A DNA stretch of 64,000 nt, from the NCBI RefSeq assembly GCF_019702945.1, contig NZ_AP024749.1:2108001-2172000 (forward strand), given 5' to 3'. Position 1 is the stretch's first letter. The number at the start of each line of letters is the position of its first letter. Positions 54,291 to 62,351 of this stretch are shown piece by piece. The notes beneath the pieces are model-generated. The model made no database searches. It saw nothing but the letters and a program-made list of their open reading frames with translations, and was not told the origin of the DNA. Source of the DNA: Flavobacterium okayamense. Its GTDB lineage: Bacteria; Bacteroidota; Bacteroidia; Flavobacteriales; Flavobacteriaceae. The position numbers were made by a program, and so were the translations under genes.

Positions 54291-54899
54291 TTAGTTGCGT
54301 TTAATTGAGAATATTTCTCCTAAAGTTGAATAGTTAGAACCTGCTAAGCGAGCAACAGGTTTATATTTGTCTAAATTAATTCTATAATTTTCTGATACTA
54401 TAGAATCATCTATGTGAATTATTTTTACTTCACCAATGATAATGCAAGCCGTTTCATTTCCTTCCTTGTCCTTAATAAAGTAATTGTGAATCATTTTGCA
54501 TTCAAGATTAACCAAACTTTCTTTTACTCGCCTAGGTTTAACAGATACTGAATCAATTGGTGTTAAGTTTGTGATTTCAAATTCGTCAACATTAGGTGGG
54601 AAATTACCTGAAGTAGTGTTCATTTGTTCAACGTTATCCATTGTAACAAGGTTAACAACAAATTCATTATTAGACAAGACATTATTTAAAGTGTCCTTAT
54701 TCTTGTTATCATCTCTTCGTGTTGAAAACATTACACAAGGAGGATTGCTAGAAACCATATTAAAATATGAAAAAGGAGCTAAATTATTTACTTCATTTTT
54801 ATCGATTGTTGAAACCCAGCCTATAGGTCGTGGAATAATGGTGCCGGTTAAAAGTTTGTATAGAATCGATTCTTCAGCTTTGTTTACGTCTAACTGCAT
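54291..54899 (-). CDS. Flavin reductase-like FMN-binding split-barrel protein
   Basis: 202 residues. Split-barrel signature LLTGTIIPRPIGWVSTIDKNEVNNLAPFSYFNMVSSNPP (flavin_reductase domain), then NEFVVNLVT and a final strand IIGEVKIIHI. Binds FMN and reduces flavin with NAD(P)H, or acts as a flavin-dependent enzyme. First gene of the operon; its stop touches the start of the monooxygenase. It may supply reduced flavin or protect the CoA intermediates, though the fused hydroxylase does not strictly need a separate reductase. Confidence 0.85.
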   Translation of the reverse strand: MQLDVNKAEESILYKLLTGTIIPRPIGWVSTIDKNEVNNLAPFSYFNMVSSNPPCVMFSTRRDDNKNKDTLNNVLSNNEFVVNLVTMDNVEQMNTTSGNFPPNVDEFEITNLTPIDSVSVKPRRVKESLVNLECKMIHNYFIKDKEGNETACIIIGEVKIIHIDDSIVSENYRINLDKYKPVARLAGSNYSTLGEIFSIKRN

Positions 54900-55130
54900 T
54901 TTTTTAATACTTTCTCACAAAATAAGTAAAAAAATATCATTAGTAAAATTTTAAAATTAATTCTTTGAGAATATAACAAAAATGGTGAAAGTTGTCATAA
55001 ATATATATGCATAGAAGATATCATTCTTTAAAAATTATTAAAAAAATATTTAGTCTATAATTTTTATCCTTTTTTTTTATGAATAATGTTTTTATATGGT
55101 ATAAAATTTAGAAATATTGTTATATATAAT

Positions 55131-55158
55131 TGCAAAATTAGTATATTTATGCAAAATT
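55131..55158 (+). promoter_or_regulatory. Direct repeat TGCAAAATT before the InsA-like gene
   Basis: TGCAAAATT at 55131-55139 and again at 55150-55158, centre to centre 19 bases, just upstream of the ATG at 55166; TATATTTA (55142-55149) between them is a 7-of-8 match to the -7 box, with a TTG near 55117. The layout could be an operator around the promoter. The remaining 265-base divergent interval (54900-55165) is AT-rich without another ORF. Confidence 0.3.
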
Positions 55159-55165
55159 TTTATAT

Positions 55166-55585
55166 ATGGAAAATCCTAGCTGTCCTAAATGTCAAAACTC
55201 TAACATTGTTAAGAGCGGAATTATTAAAGATAGACAACGTTTTTTATGTAAATTATGTAATTACTACTTTACGGTTAATAAACTTGGAAAAAAAATAGAT
55301 AGCTATTATGTAACAAAAGCTTTACAGTTGTATTTAGAGGGGTTAAGCTATAGAGAAATTGAAAGAATTATTGGCGTTTCTCATGTGTCAATTAGTAATT
55401 GGGTTAAGGAGTTTAAACTTAAAAGACCTACCTATTCAAATTATCATCCAAGTTATAAAATTTTTAAGCATCAAGAGCTAGTAGAGTATTTAAAAAATAA
55501 AAATGAAATGACGGGTGCAGGTATGATTATAACTGAGCTAGGAGATAAATTTATGTTGATTAAATGGGAAAGATTTAAAGATTAA
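55166..55585 (+). CDS. InsA-like zinc-ribbon/HTH DNA-binding protein (IS1 transposase N-terminal type), possible regulator
   Basis: 139 residues. An N-terminal zinc ribbon with two CxxC pairs (SCPKCQN and LCKLCNYYF) is followed by a helix-turn-helix ALQLYLEGLSYREIERIIGVSHVSISNWV (about residues 50-78), the layout of IS1 InsA. The C-terminal 45 residues are unlike transposase, with a small beta-rich tail (TGAGMIITELGDKFMLIKW). No InsB/DDE catalytic part, terminal inverted repeats or target duplication is present, so I read it as a domesticated DNA-binding protein. It sits between the aromatic operon and the porin-symporter-kinase block and could control either. Confidence 0.65.
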   Translation: MENPSCPKCQNSNIVKSGIIKDRQRFLCKLCNYYFTVNKLGKKIDSYYVTKALQLYLEGLSYREIERIIGVSHVSISNWVKEFKLKRPTYSNYHPSYKIFKHQELVEYLKNKNEMTGAGMIITELGDKFMLIKWERFKD

Positions 55586-55631
55586 CTATAATAAGTTAAC
55601 ATTAAAATATATAAAATTTTTATTAGGAGCT

Positions 55632-55686
55632 ATAATTTATGAATTTGGTCAAACAAAAATAAGTTTAAACCAATCTCATAAATTAT
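55632..55686 (+). promoter_or_regulatory. Long hairpin or dyad overlapping the porin start codon
   Basis: Left arm 55632-55654 and right arm 55663-55686 pair over about 20 bp: ATAATTTATGA with TCATAAATTAT (11 perfect pairs), then a 2x2 loop, TTGGT with ACCAA, a 1x2 loop and AAAC with GTTT, around an AAAAATAA loop. The right arm includes the first two bases of the porin ATG (55685-55686), so folding of the mRNA would hide the ribosome site. It could instead be a DNA operator. Confidence 0.6.
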
Positions 55687-56920
55687 GAAAAAACTAACAT
55701 TATTTGCTGGATTAATATTTTCGGCTTTAACATTTGGGCAAGGTTCACCTGATTATGGTGGAGGGCTTAAAGTTAATATAAATGAAGATGGTTCTAAATA
55801 CTTTAGAATCATTTCATGGGCTCAATTTTGGGCACAGCATAATTCTGACAGGCCTTTAGATGCCAATGGAAACGAACAAGCTGACTTAAATTTTAATTTA
55901 AGAAGAGCTCGTGTATTAATGTATGCTCAGGTAAGTAAAGATTTCTTAATACTAACACACTTTGGATTAAATAGTTTAAACAGTGGAAATATGACTCCAA
56001 CTGGAACTGGAGATGCATCACAATTATTTTTCCATGATGTTTGGGCACAATACAGTTTAGGAAAAAATCATGCAATTGGAGGAGGATTACACTATTGGAA
56101 TGGAATCTCTCGTTTAAATAATCAAAGTACACTTAATATAATGACATTAGATAATCAACGTCAAGCTTGGGCTACACTAGGATTATCAGATCAATTCGCA
56201 CGTCATTTAGGCATATATTTAAAGGGATCATTAGGGAAACTACAATATAGAGTTTCTATTAATGAGGCTGAATCAAATAATTTACAAGCTGCCGTGGTTC
56301 CTGTAAATGGAGGAGCTGCTACTTACACAGGTAGAAGATTATTAGGTTCAAAAGAAGCTGGAAAAACTTATGCAGGTTATTTTGAGTATAATTTTTTAGA
56401 TACTGAAAGTAATTTCTTGCCTTACAAAGTTGGTTCATATATAGGAACTAAGAAAGTTTTTAATGTAGGTGCAGGATTCTTTTTACATCCTAACGGTTCT
56501 GTTTTAGCAGATGGTTTAGGAAATTTAAGTGGAGAAGATGTTTCAATATTTGCTGTTGATGCATTTTATGATGCTCCTATTGGTAAAAATGGCGGAGCTA
56601 TAACAGCTTATGCTTTGTATCAAAATAATGATTACGGAAAAGATTTTACTTTAGGAACAACTTATGAAACTGGTTCTATGATTCATGGTCATTTAGGTTA
56701 CGTTCTACCAGTAAAAACTAAAACTAAATTTCAACCTTATTTATCATTTGACAGCAGAAAAATTGATGCAATAGATGATAATGCTTCACAATTTGGAATT
56801 GGTACTAATTTATATTTAAGCGGACATAATTCTAAACTAACACTAGAATATCAATCTTTAAAATATGCTAATAGTGATGCTGTAAATACCATTACTTTAC
56901 AAGCAATGATTTATTTATAA
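55685..56920 (+). CDS. Outer membrane porin
   Basis: 411 residues. Signal peptide 1-19 (ending TFGQ) and a large beta barrel: FRIISWAQFWAQHNSDRP, NLRRARVLMYAQVSKDFLILTHFGLN, FFHDVWAQYSL and a final strand ITLQAMIYL with a C-terminal aromatic/Leu end suited to BAM. It resembles the O/P-type porins encoded before acetate/cation symporters in Bacteroidota. With the downstream SSS pair it probably feeds small carboxylates across the outer membrane. Its start codon lies in the arm of a long hairpin (55632-55686), suggesting translational or transcriptional control. Confidence 0.85.
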   Translation: MKKLTLFAGLIFSALTFGQGSPDYGGGLKVNINEDGSKYFRIISWAQFWAQHNSDRPLDANGNEQADLNFNLRRARVLMYAQVSKDFLILTHFGLNSLNSGNMTPTGTGDASQLFFHDVWAQYSLGKNHAIGGGLHYWNGISRLNNQSTLNIMTLDNQRQAWATLGLSDQFARHLGIYLKGSLGKLQYRVSINEAESNNLQAAVVPVNGGAATYTGRRLLGSKEAGKTYAGYFEYNFLDTESNFLPYKVGSYIGTKKVFNVGAGFFLHPNGSVLADGLGNLSGEDVSIFAVDAFYDAPIGKNGGAITAYALYQNNDYGKDFTLGTTYETGSMIHGHLGYVLPVKTKTKFQPYLSFDSRKIDAIDDNASQFGIGTNLYLSGHNSKLTLEYQSLKYANSDAVNTITLQAMIYL

Positions 56921-56941
56921 AAACAAACTAAATTATATATT

Positions 56942-57199
56942 ATGAGTAATCAAGAAAAAGCAACAGCTTATTGGAAGGAAAATCTTAGATACCTTCTTAT
57001 TTTATTGAGCATATGGTTTGCAGTGTCTTATGGTGCTGGGATTCTATTTAAAGACGCGCTTAATACAGTTAAAATTGGTGGGTTTCCATTAGGATTTTGG
57101 TTCGCTCAACAAGGTTCAATTTATGTATTTGTTATCCTGATTTTTGTATATGTTCGATTGATGAACAAATTGGATAAAAAATATGGTTACGACGAATAA
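56942..57199 (+). CDS. DUF4212 small membrane subunit of a sodium/solute symporter
   Basis: 85 residues with two helices (about 18-36 and 54-72). The opening KATAYWKENLRYLLILLSIWFAVSYGAGILF and GFPLGFWFAQQGSIYVFVILIFVYVRLMNKLD fit DUF4212, the small partner found immediately before SSS-family acetate/pyruvate-like symporters (compare YjcH/ActP). It begins 21 bases after the porin stop and 29 before the symporter. It probably forms a complex with the large symporter. Confidence 0.93.
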   Translation: MSNQEKATAYWKENLRYLLILLSIWFAVSYGAGILFKDALNTVKIGGFPLGFWFAQQGSIYVFVILIFVYVRLMNKLDKKYGYDE

Positions 57200-57228
57200 T
57201 TATCAATCAAAAATTAAATTTTAAAATC

Positions 57229-58983
57229 ATGGATGTACAAACTTGGACATATATAATCGTAGGAATTACATTTGCTCTATATATTGGTATTGCAATATGG
57301 TCTAGAGCAGGCTCTACAAAAGAATTTTATGTTGCTGGTGGAGGTGTTTCTCCTTTAGCAAATGGTATGGCAACAGCGGCCGATTGGATGAGTGCTGCTT
57401 CGTTTATTTCAATGGCAGGTATTATTTCATTTGCAGGTTATGATGGTGCCGTTTATTTAATGGGATGGACTGGTGGATATGTATTATTAGCATTATTATT
57501 AGCTCCATATTTAAGAAAATTTGGAAAATTTACTGTTCCAGACTTTATTGGAGAAAGATATTACTCAAAAACAGCAAGAACTGTTGCAGTTATATGTGCA
57601 TTAGTGGTTTCTTTTACATATGTAGCTGGGCAAATGCGTGGAGTTGGGGTTGTGTTTTCTAGATTCTTAGAAGTAGATATTAACACTGGTGTTATTATTG
57701 GTATGGTAATCGTTTTATTTTACGCTGTTTTAGGAGGAATGAAAGGAATTACTTATACACAAGTAGCACAGTATTGTGTCTTAATTTTTGCTTTTATGGT
57801 TCCAGCAATTTTTATCTCAATTCAAATGACTGGAAATCCAATTCCACAATTAGGCATGGGTGGAGCAGTAACTGGAGGGGATATTTATTTGTTAGATAAA
57901 TTAAATGGTTTACAAACTGAATTAGGTTTTGCTGAATATACTGATGGATCAAAAAAACTAATTGATGTATTTGCGATCACTTTAGCTTTAATGGTTGGTA
58001 CAGCTGGATTGCCTCATGTAATTGTACGTTTCTTCACTGTTAAAAAAGTAAGGGATGCACGCAAATCAGCAGGTTGGGCATTATTATTAATTGCTATTCT
58101 TTATACAACTGCTCCAGCAGTTGCAGTATTTGCAAAAGCTAATTTAATTGAAACAGTAAGCGGTAAAAATTATGCCGATATGCCTGCTTGGTTTACAAAC
58201 TGGGAAAAAACAGGTTTGTTAACTTATGAAGATAAAAATGGAGATGGAAAAATCCAATATTATAACGATAAATCTAAAGATGAAGTTTTCTTAGCAAATG
58301 CAGAAGCTCAAGGTTTAAAGGGAAGTGAGTTAAAAATAGATAATGATATTATGGTACTAGCTAACCCTGAAATTGCTAAATTACCTAACTGGGTTATTGC
58401 TTTAGTTGCTGCAGGTGCTTTAGCTGCTGCTTTATCTACTGCTGCTGGTTTATTATTAGTTATTTCTGCATCAGTTTCTCATGATTTAATCAAAAAAATG
58501 ATTAATCCTAATATTTCTGAAAAAGGTGAATTATGGACGGCTCGTGGAGCTGCAGCTGTAGCCGTAGTAATAGCAGGTTACTTCGGAATTAATCCTCCAG
58601 GATTTGTAGCAGCGGTTGTTGCATTAGCGTTCGGATTAGCAGCAGCATCTTTCTTCCCTGCAATTATTTTAGGAATCTTCTCAAAACGTATGAATAAAGA
58701 AGGGGCTATATCGGGAATGGTAGTAGGTTTATTATTAATGTTATTCTATATGTTAAAATTCAAATTTGGATTATTTGATGGAGGGAAAGACGCTGTAGAT
58801 GGATTAAAAGCTAGTTGGTGGTTTGGAATTTCTCCAGAAGGTTTTGGTACTATAGCTATGATTGTAAATTTTGTAGTCGCTTTAACGGTAAGTAAGTTTA
58901 CACCAGCGCCTCCTGCAGATGTTCAAGATATTGTAGAACATATCAGAATTCCATCTGGTGCTGGTGAGGCACACACACATTAA
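57229..58983 (+). CDS. SSS-family sodium:carboxylate symporter (ActP/MctC-like)
   Basis: 584 residues with about 13-14 membrane helices. SSS motifs: FYVAGGGVSPLANGMATAADWMSAASFISMAG, GGYVLLALLLAPYLRKFGKFTVPDFIGERY, and GLPHVIVRFFTVK, GALAAALSTAAGLLLVISASVSHDL. An unusual soluble insertion of about 80 residues lies around 310-385 (ETVSGKNYADMPAWF...EIAKLPNWV). Takes up acetate, propionate or a similar short carboxylate with Na or H ions. Operon with DUF4212 and, after a hairpin at 59009-59044, a sensor kinase and CoA ligase. Ligand not proven. Confidence 0.9.
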   Translation: MDVQTWTYIIVGITFALYIGIAIWSRAGSTKEFYVAGGGVSPLANGMATAADWMSAASFISMAGIISFAGYDGAVYLMGWTGGYVLLALLLAPYLRKFGKFTVPDFIGERYYSKTARTVAVICALVVSFTYVAGQMRGVGVVFSRFLEVDINTGVIIGMVIVLFYAVLGGMKGITYTQVAQYCVLIFAFMVPAIFISIQMTGNPIPQLGMGGAVTGGDIYLLDKLNGLQTELGFAEYTDGSKKLIDVFAITLALMVGTAGLPHVIVRFFTVKKVRDARKSAGWALLLIAILYTTAPAVAVFAKANLIETVSGKNYADMPAWFTNWEKTGLLTYEDKNGDGKIQYYNDKSKDEVFLANAEAQGLKGSELKIDNDIMVLANPEIAKLPNWVIALVAAGALAAALSTAAGLLLVISASVSHDLIKKMINPNISEKGELWTARGAAAVAVVIAGYFGINPPGFVAAVVALAFGLAAASFFPAIILGIFSKRMNKEGAISGMVVGLLLMLFYMLKFKFGLFDGGKDAVDGLKASWWFGISPEGFGTIAMIVNFVVALTVSKFTPAPPADVQDIVEHIRIPSGAGEAHTH

Positions 58984-59008
58984 GATAATTTAGTTTAATT
59001 AATTAGTA

Positions 59009-59044
59009 AGAATAATCTCTATATTTTTATGTAGAGGTTATTCT
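59009..59044. terminator. Hairpin between symporter and sensor-kinase genes
   Basis: AGAATAATCTCTA (59009-59021) pairs with TAGAGGTTATTCT (59032-59044) over 13 positions with one G:T wobble; 10-base loop. Only AT-rich sequence follows, without a clean T-run. It may attenuate or end transcription after the symporter gene, or stabilise its mRNA. Confidence 0.45.
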
Positions 59045-59095
59045 AAATTTAAAATATAATAGTAATTTTAGTTACTTTAAATTAAAAGTATTATA

Positions 59096-59290
59096 ATGAA
59101 AAAAAGGCACCAACAAAAATTGATAGTTTTAACTTTGGTATTATTTATTGCCTTTAATTTGCCAATTTTACTTCTTTTTGATTCTTCTCAAAAAGTTTTT
59201 GGTTTACCTTTTATTTACATTTATTTATTTGGTATTTGGAGTATTTCTATTTTAATAACTTTTATAATAGTTAAGCGTTATTATGAATAG
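59096..59290 (+). CDS. Small two-helix membrane protein before the SSS-kinase
   Basis: 64 residues: basic start (KKRHQQK), helices about 8-28 and 37-57, and a positive end. The plan resembles the small subunits (DUF4212, DUF3311) that go with SSS transporters, but the sequence is not clearly of those families. Its stop overlaps the SSS-kinase start by eight bases, so translation is coupled. I infer an accessory subunit for the transporter half of the kinase. Confidence 0.75.
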   Translation: MKKRHQQKLIVLTLVLFIAFNLPILLLFDSSQKVFGLPFIYIYLFGIWSISILITFIIVKRYYE

Positions 59291-61973
59291 TATTGGGGTC
59301 ATTTTTATTTTACTTGTCTATTTAAGTATCCTTTTTTTTATTGCACATTGGGCTGAAAAAAAAGATAATTTAAAATGGACAAATAATTCTTATATCTATT
59401 CATTATCATTAGCTGTTTATTGTACAGCATGGACGTATTATGGAAGTATAGGTGTTGCTGCTACTTCGGGACTTAATTATTTATCAATATATATTGGACC
59501 AATTATTATTATTCCAGCTTGGATAATAATTTTAAGAAAAATAATTAGGATTTCAAGAGTAAATAATGTTTCTAGTATAGCTGATTTCATTTCATTGCGC
59601 TATGGAAATAGCCGTTTTTTAGGAGCAATTGTAACGGTTATTTGTATCCTTTCTGTTATTCCATACATATCATTACAACTTAAAGCAATTTCAGAAACAT
59701 TTCATATTGTTACAAAAACAAATGAAAATTCATTAATAATTTTAGATACTACGACATATGTTGCTGTTGCACTAGCATTATTTGCTTCTTATTATGGAAC
59801 TCGCTATGTTGATGCATCAGAAAAAAGAAAAGGAGTTATTACTGCTGTTGCGCTTGAAAGTTTATTAAAACTTATCTTTTTTGTAATAATTGGAGTTTTT
59901 GTTACATTTTTTGTGTTTGATGGCTTAGGAGATATTTATGACAAAGCCGTTGTTTTAGAAAATTTTGAAAAGAAAAATACTTTTGGTGGCTTTGAACAAG
60001 CTATTAATTGGATTTTCTTATGTATGGTTTCCTTATTTGCAATTTTTCTATTACCTAGACAATTTCATACATCTGTAGTTGAAAATAATAGAGAACGACA
60101 CATTAAAACTGCTATTTGGCTTTTTCCTTTGTATTTGTTGATTTTCAATTTTTTTGTTTTTCCAATTGCTTGGGGAGGGAATATTTTATTCGACGGGCAA
60201 AAAGTTAATGCAGATATGTATTCATTATTAATTCCTCAACATTTAAACAATAAATGGTTAACATTAATGGTGTTTCTGGGTGGGTTTTCTGCTGCTATAT
60301 CGATGATTGTAGTTTCAAGTATTAGTTTATCCACTATGCTAAGTAATAACTTATTAATACCCTATACTTTTTTAGGAAAACTTAAAGAAGAAGAACAAAT
60401 TGTTAATAACAAAAGAATTGTAATTATTAGAAAAATTGGAATTTTCGTTTTAATTATCCTTGCTTACTTTATTTATCGCTTTTTTGTCTTAGATTTTAAT
60501 TTAGTTTCAATTGGATTAGTTTCATTTGTTATAATCGCACAATTAGCTCCTGCATTTTTCGGCGCTCTGTTTTGGAGAAGGGGTTCTCGTTTGGGAGCAA
60601 TTTTCGGAATTATAATGGGCTTTTTAGTTTGTATATATACACTTTTGATACCCTATGCTTTTGGTAACTTAGATGTAAAAAGCGATTTTATAACAAATGG
60701 TTTGTTCAATATTGAAATATTAAAACCTTTTGCTTTTCTAGGATTAGATTATTTAAATCCAGTACCACATGCTTTTTTTTGGAGTATGTTATTTAATACA
60801 TTAACCTATTTTGCTGTTTCTGTGAGTTTTAAAGGTAATTATAGAGAACGTAATTATGCTGAAATGTATGTTGATATTGATAAATACATAAACAATCATG
60901 AAAACGCATTTGTTTGGAAGGGTACTGCCTATAAAAGTGATATTGAAAAAATTCTTGTAAAATTTCTTGGAGTAGATCGAACAATTAGAGCTTTAAATAT
61001 CTTTAATGTTAAATATAATGTAGATTCAAATCTAGAATTAGCAGATGCTCGTCTAGTTAAATTCGCAGAAAATTTACTAACAGGACATATTGGAACTGCT
61101 TCAGCTAAAATATTGATTTCAAGTGTTGTAAAAGAAGAAAAGATTACATTACCAGAAGTTTTAAAGATTTTAGAAGAATCAAATGAGAATATTATTCTTA
61201 ATAAAAAACTAACAGAAACTTCGAATGAATTAAAAAAGATAACTTCAGAATTACAAAATGCTAATTCTAATTTAGTTAAAAAAGATCAACAGAAAGACGA
61301 GTTTTTAGATACGGTAACTCATGAGTTAAGAACACCAATTACAGCTATTAGAGCTGCAAGCGAAATCTTAATTGATGATGATGAAGTTCCTGAAGAACTA
61401 AGAAAGCAGTTTTTACAAAATATTATTTCTGAATCGGATAGACTTAATAGATTGATTAATAAGATTTTAGATTTGGAAAAATTTGAAACGGGAAAACAAA
61501 AGATTCAACCTGAAAAACATGATTTAATTACAACAATTAATCATACCATTGAACCTTTACAGCAATTAATTAAGAATAAAGATATTACATTATTTTTTGA
61601 GCCAAACAAATCATTTTATGCTTTTTATGATGAAGATAGAATTGTTCAAGTATTAACAAATATTATAGCTAATGCAATTAAATTTTGTCCTGAAAATGAA
61701 GGATTAATTGCCATATCTTTGAAAGATAAAGATAATGAAGTTGAGATCACAATTATGGATAACGGAAAAGGAATCAACCCAAAAGATTTTGAAAATATTT
61801 TCGACAAATTTTATCAATCAACAAATCAAAATATAAAAAAACCAATAGGAAGTGGTCTAGGATTAGCCATTTGCAAACAAATAGTAGAATTGCATAAAGG
61901 TAAAATTTGGGCCCAAAATAACGAAGTTAAAGGTGCAAGTTTTATGTTTACACTGCCAAAAAACCAAAACTAA
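59283..61973 (+). CDS. CbrA-like sensor: SSS transporter domain, STAC-like linker and histidine kinase
   Basis: 896 residues. About 13 helices of an SSS transporter (residues 1-515; SLAVYCTAWTYYGSIGVAATSGLNYLSIYIGP, FLLPRQFHTSVVEN), then a STAC-like segment (about 545-625) and a helical linker, HisKA with phospho-acceptor H680 (THELRTPI), and HATPase_c with N box NIIANAIKF, DNGKGI and GSGLGLAI. CbrA-type proteins couple substrate passage or binding to kinase activity and commonly control carbon and nitrogen use. Its neighbours suggest it senses the same carboxylate that the SSS symporter imports. The receiver partner follows after two bases. Confidence 0.92.
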   Translation: MNSIGVIFILLVYLSILFFIAHWAEKKDNLKWTNNSYIYSLSLAVYCTAWTYYGSIGVAATSGLNYLSIYIGPIIIIPAWIIILRKIIRISRVNNVSSIADFISLRYGNSRFLGAIVTVICILSVIPYISLQLKAISETFHIVTKTNENSLIILDTTTYVAVALALFASYYGTRYVDASEKRKGVITAVALESLLKLIFFVIIGVFVTFFVFDGLGDIYDKAVVLENFEKKNTFGGFEQAINWIFLCMVSLFAIFLLPRQFHTSVVENNRERHIKTAIWLFPLYLLIFNFFVFPIAWGGNILFDGQKVNADMYSLLIPQHLNNKWLTLMVFLGGFSAAISMIVVSSISLSTMLSNNLLIPYTFLGKLKEEEQIVNNKRIVIIRKIGIFVLIILAYFIYRFFVLDFNLVSIGLVSFVIIAQLAPAFFGALFWRRGSRLGAIFGIIMGFLVCIYTLLIPYAFGNLDVKSDFITNGLFNIEILKPFAFLGLDYLNPVPHAFFWSMLFNTLTYFAVSVSFKGNYRERNYAEMYVDIDKYINNHENAFVWKGTAYKSDIEKILVKFLGVDRTIRALNIFNVKYNVDSNLELADARLVKFAENLLTGHIGTASAKILISSVVKEEKITLPEVLKILEESNENIILNKKLTETSNELKKITSELQNANSNLVKKDQQKDEFLDTVTHELRTPITAIRAASEILIDDDEVPEELRKQFLQNIISESDRLNRLINKILDLEKFETGKQKIQPEKHDLITTINHTIEPLQQLIKNKDITLFFEPNKSFYAFYDEDRIVQVLTNIIANAIKFCPENEGLIAISLKDKDNEVEITIMDNGKGINPKDFENIFDKFYQSTNQNIKKPIGSGLGLAICKQIVELHKGKIWAQNNEVKGASFMFTLPKNQN

Positions 61974-61975
61974 AA

Positions 61976-62335
61976 ATGAAGAAGATTTTAATTGTAGATG
62001 ACGAACCAAATATAATAATGTCTTTAGAATATACTTTTAAAAAGAACAATTTTGAAGTATTTATTGCTAGAGATGGACAGGAAGCCTTAGATATCTTACA
62101 GACGGAAATTCCTGATATCATAATCCTAGATGTTATGATGCCAAATGTTGATGGGTATGCAACACTTGAAGAAATTAAAAAAGATTCAAAATTGAAAGAT
62201 TGTAAAGTAATTTTTCTTTCTGCAAAAAATAAAGAATCTGACATACAAAAAGGTCTAGATTTAGGAGCTAGTGCATACCTAACTAAACCTTTTTCAATTA
62301 AAAAATTAACCGAAAAGGTTAATGAATTACTTTAA
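61976..62335 (+). CDS. Single-domain response regulator (CheY-like)
   Basis: 119 residues: a complete receiver with acidic pocket D8-D9, phospho-acceptor D52 (IIILDVMMP), conserved Thr/Ser (FLSAKNK) and Lys in YLTKPFS. No DNA-binding or other output domain is present. It must act through a partner protein or as a phosphate shuttle. It is two bases downstream of the SSS-kinase, its evident cognate kinase, and 16 before the CoA ligase gene. Confidence 0.95.
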   Translation: MKKILIVDDEPNIIMSLEYTFKKNNFEVFIARDGQEALDILQTEIPDIIILDVMMPNVDGYATLEEIKKDSKLKDCKVIFLSAKNKESDIQKGLDLGASAYLTKPFSIKKLTEKVNELL

Positions 62336-62351
62336 TTATTCAAAAGACACA

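Noticed and set aside
44960..54899. Salicylate degradation through gentisyl-CoA as the operon's function
   Set aside because: Not excluded, but ranked second: it would leave the C-N hydrolase unexplained, and the ligase resembles 2-aminobenzoate-CoA ligases.
54496..54954. Plus-strand 152-codon frame over the flavin reductase gene
   Set aside because: Antisense to a clear split-barrel flavin reductase; low-complexity Ser/Thr/Leu composition and no start context.
54900..55165. tRNA or small structured RNA in the divergent intergenic region
   Set aside because: No cloverleaf, GC-rich stem or terminator was found; the sequence is AT-rich promoter-like DNA.
55166..55686. Intact IS1-family insertion sequence
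   Set aside because: Only an InsA-like gene is present; there is no InsB catalytic frame, no terminal inverted repeats and no target duplication. The strong dyad at 55632-55686 has its arms together, not flanking the gene.
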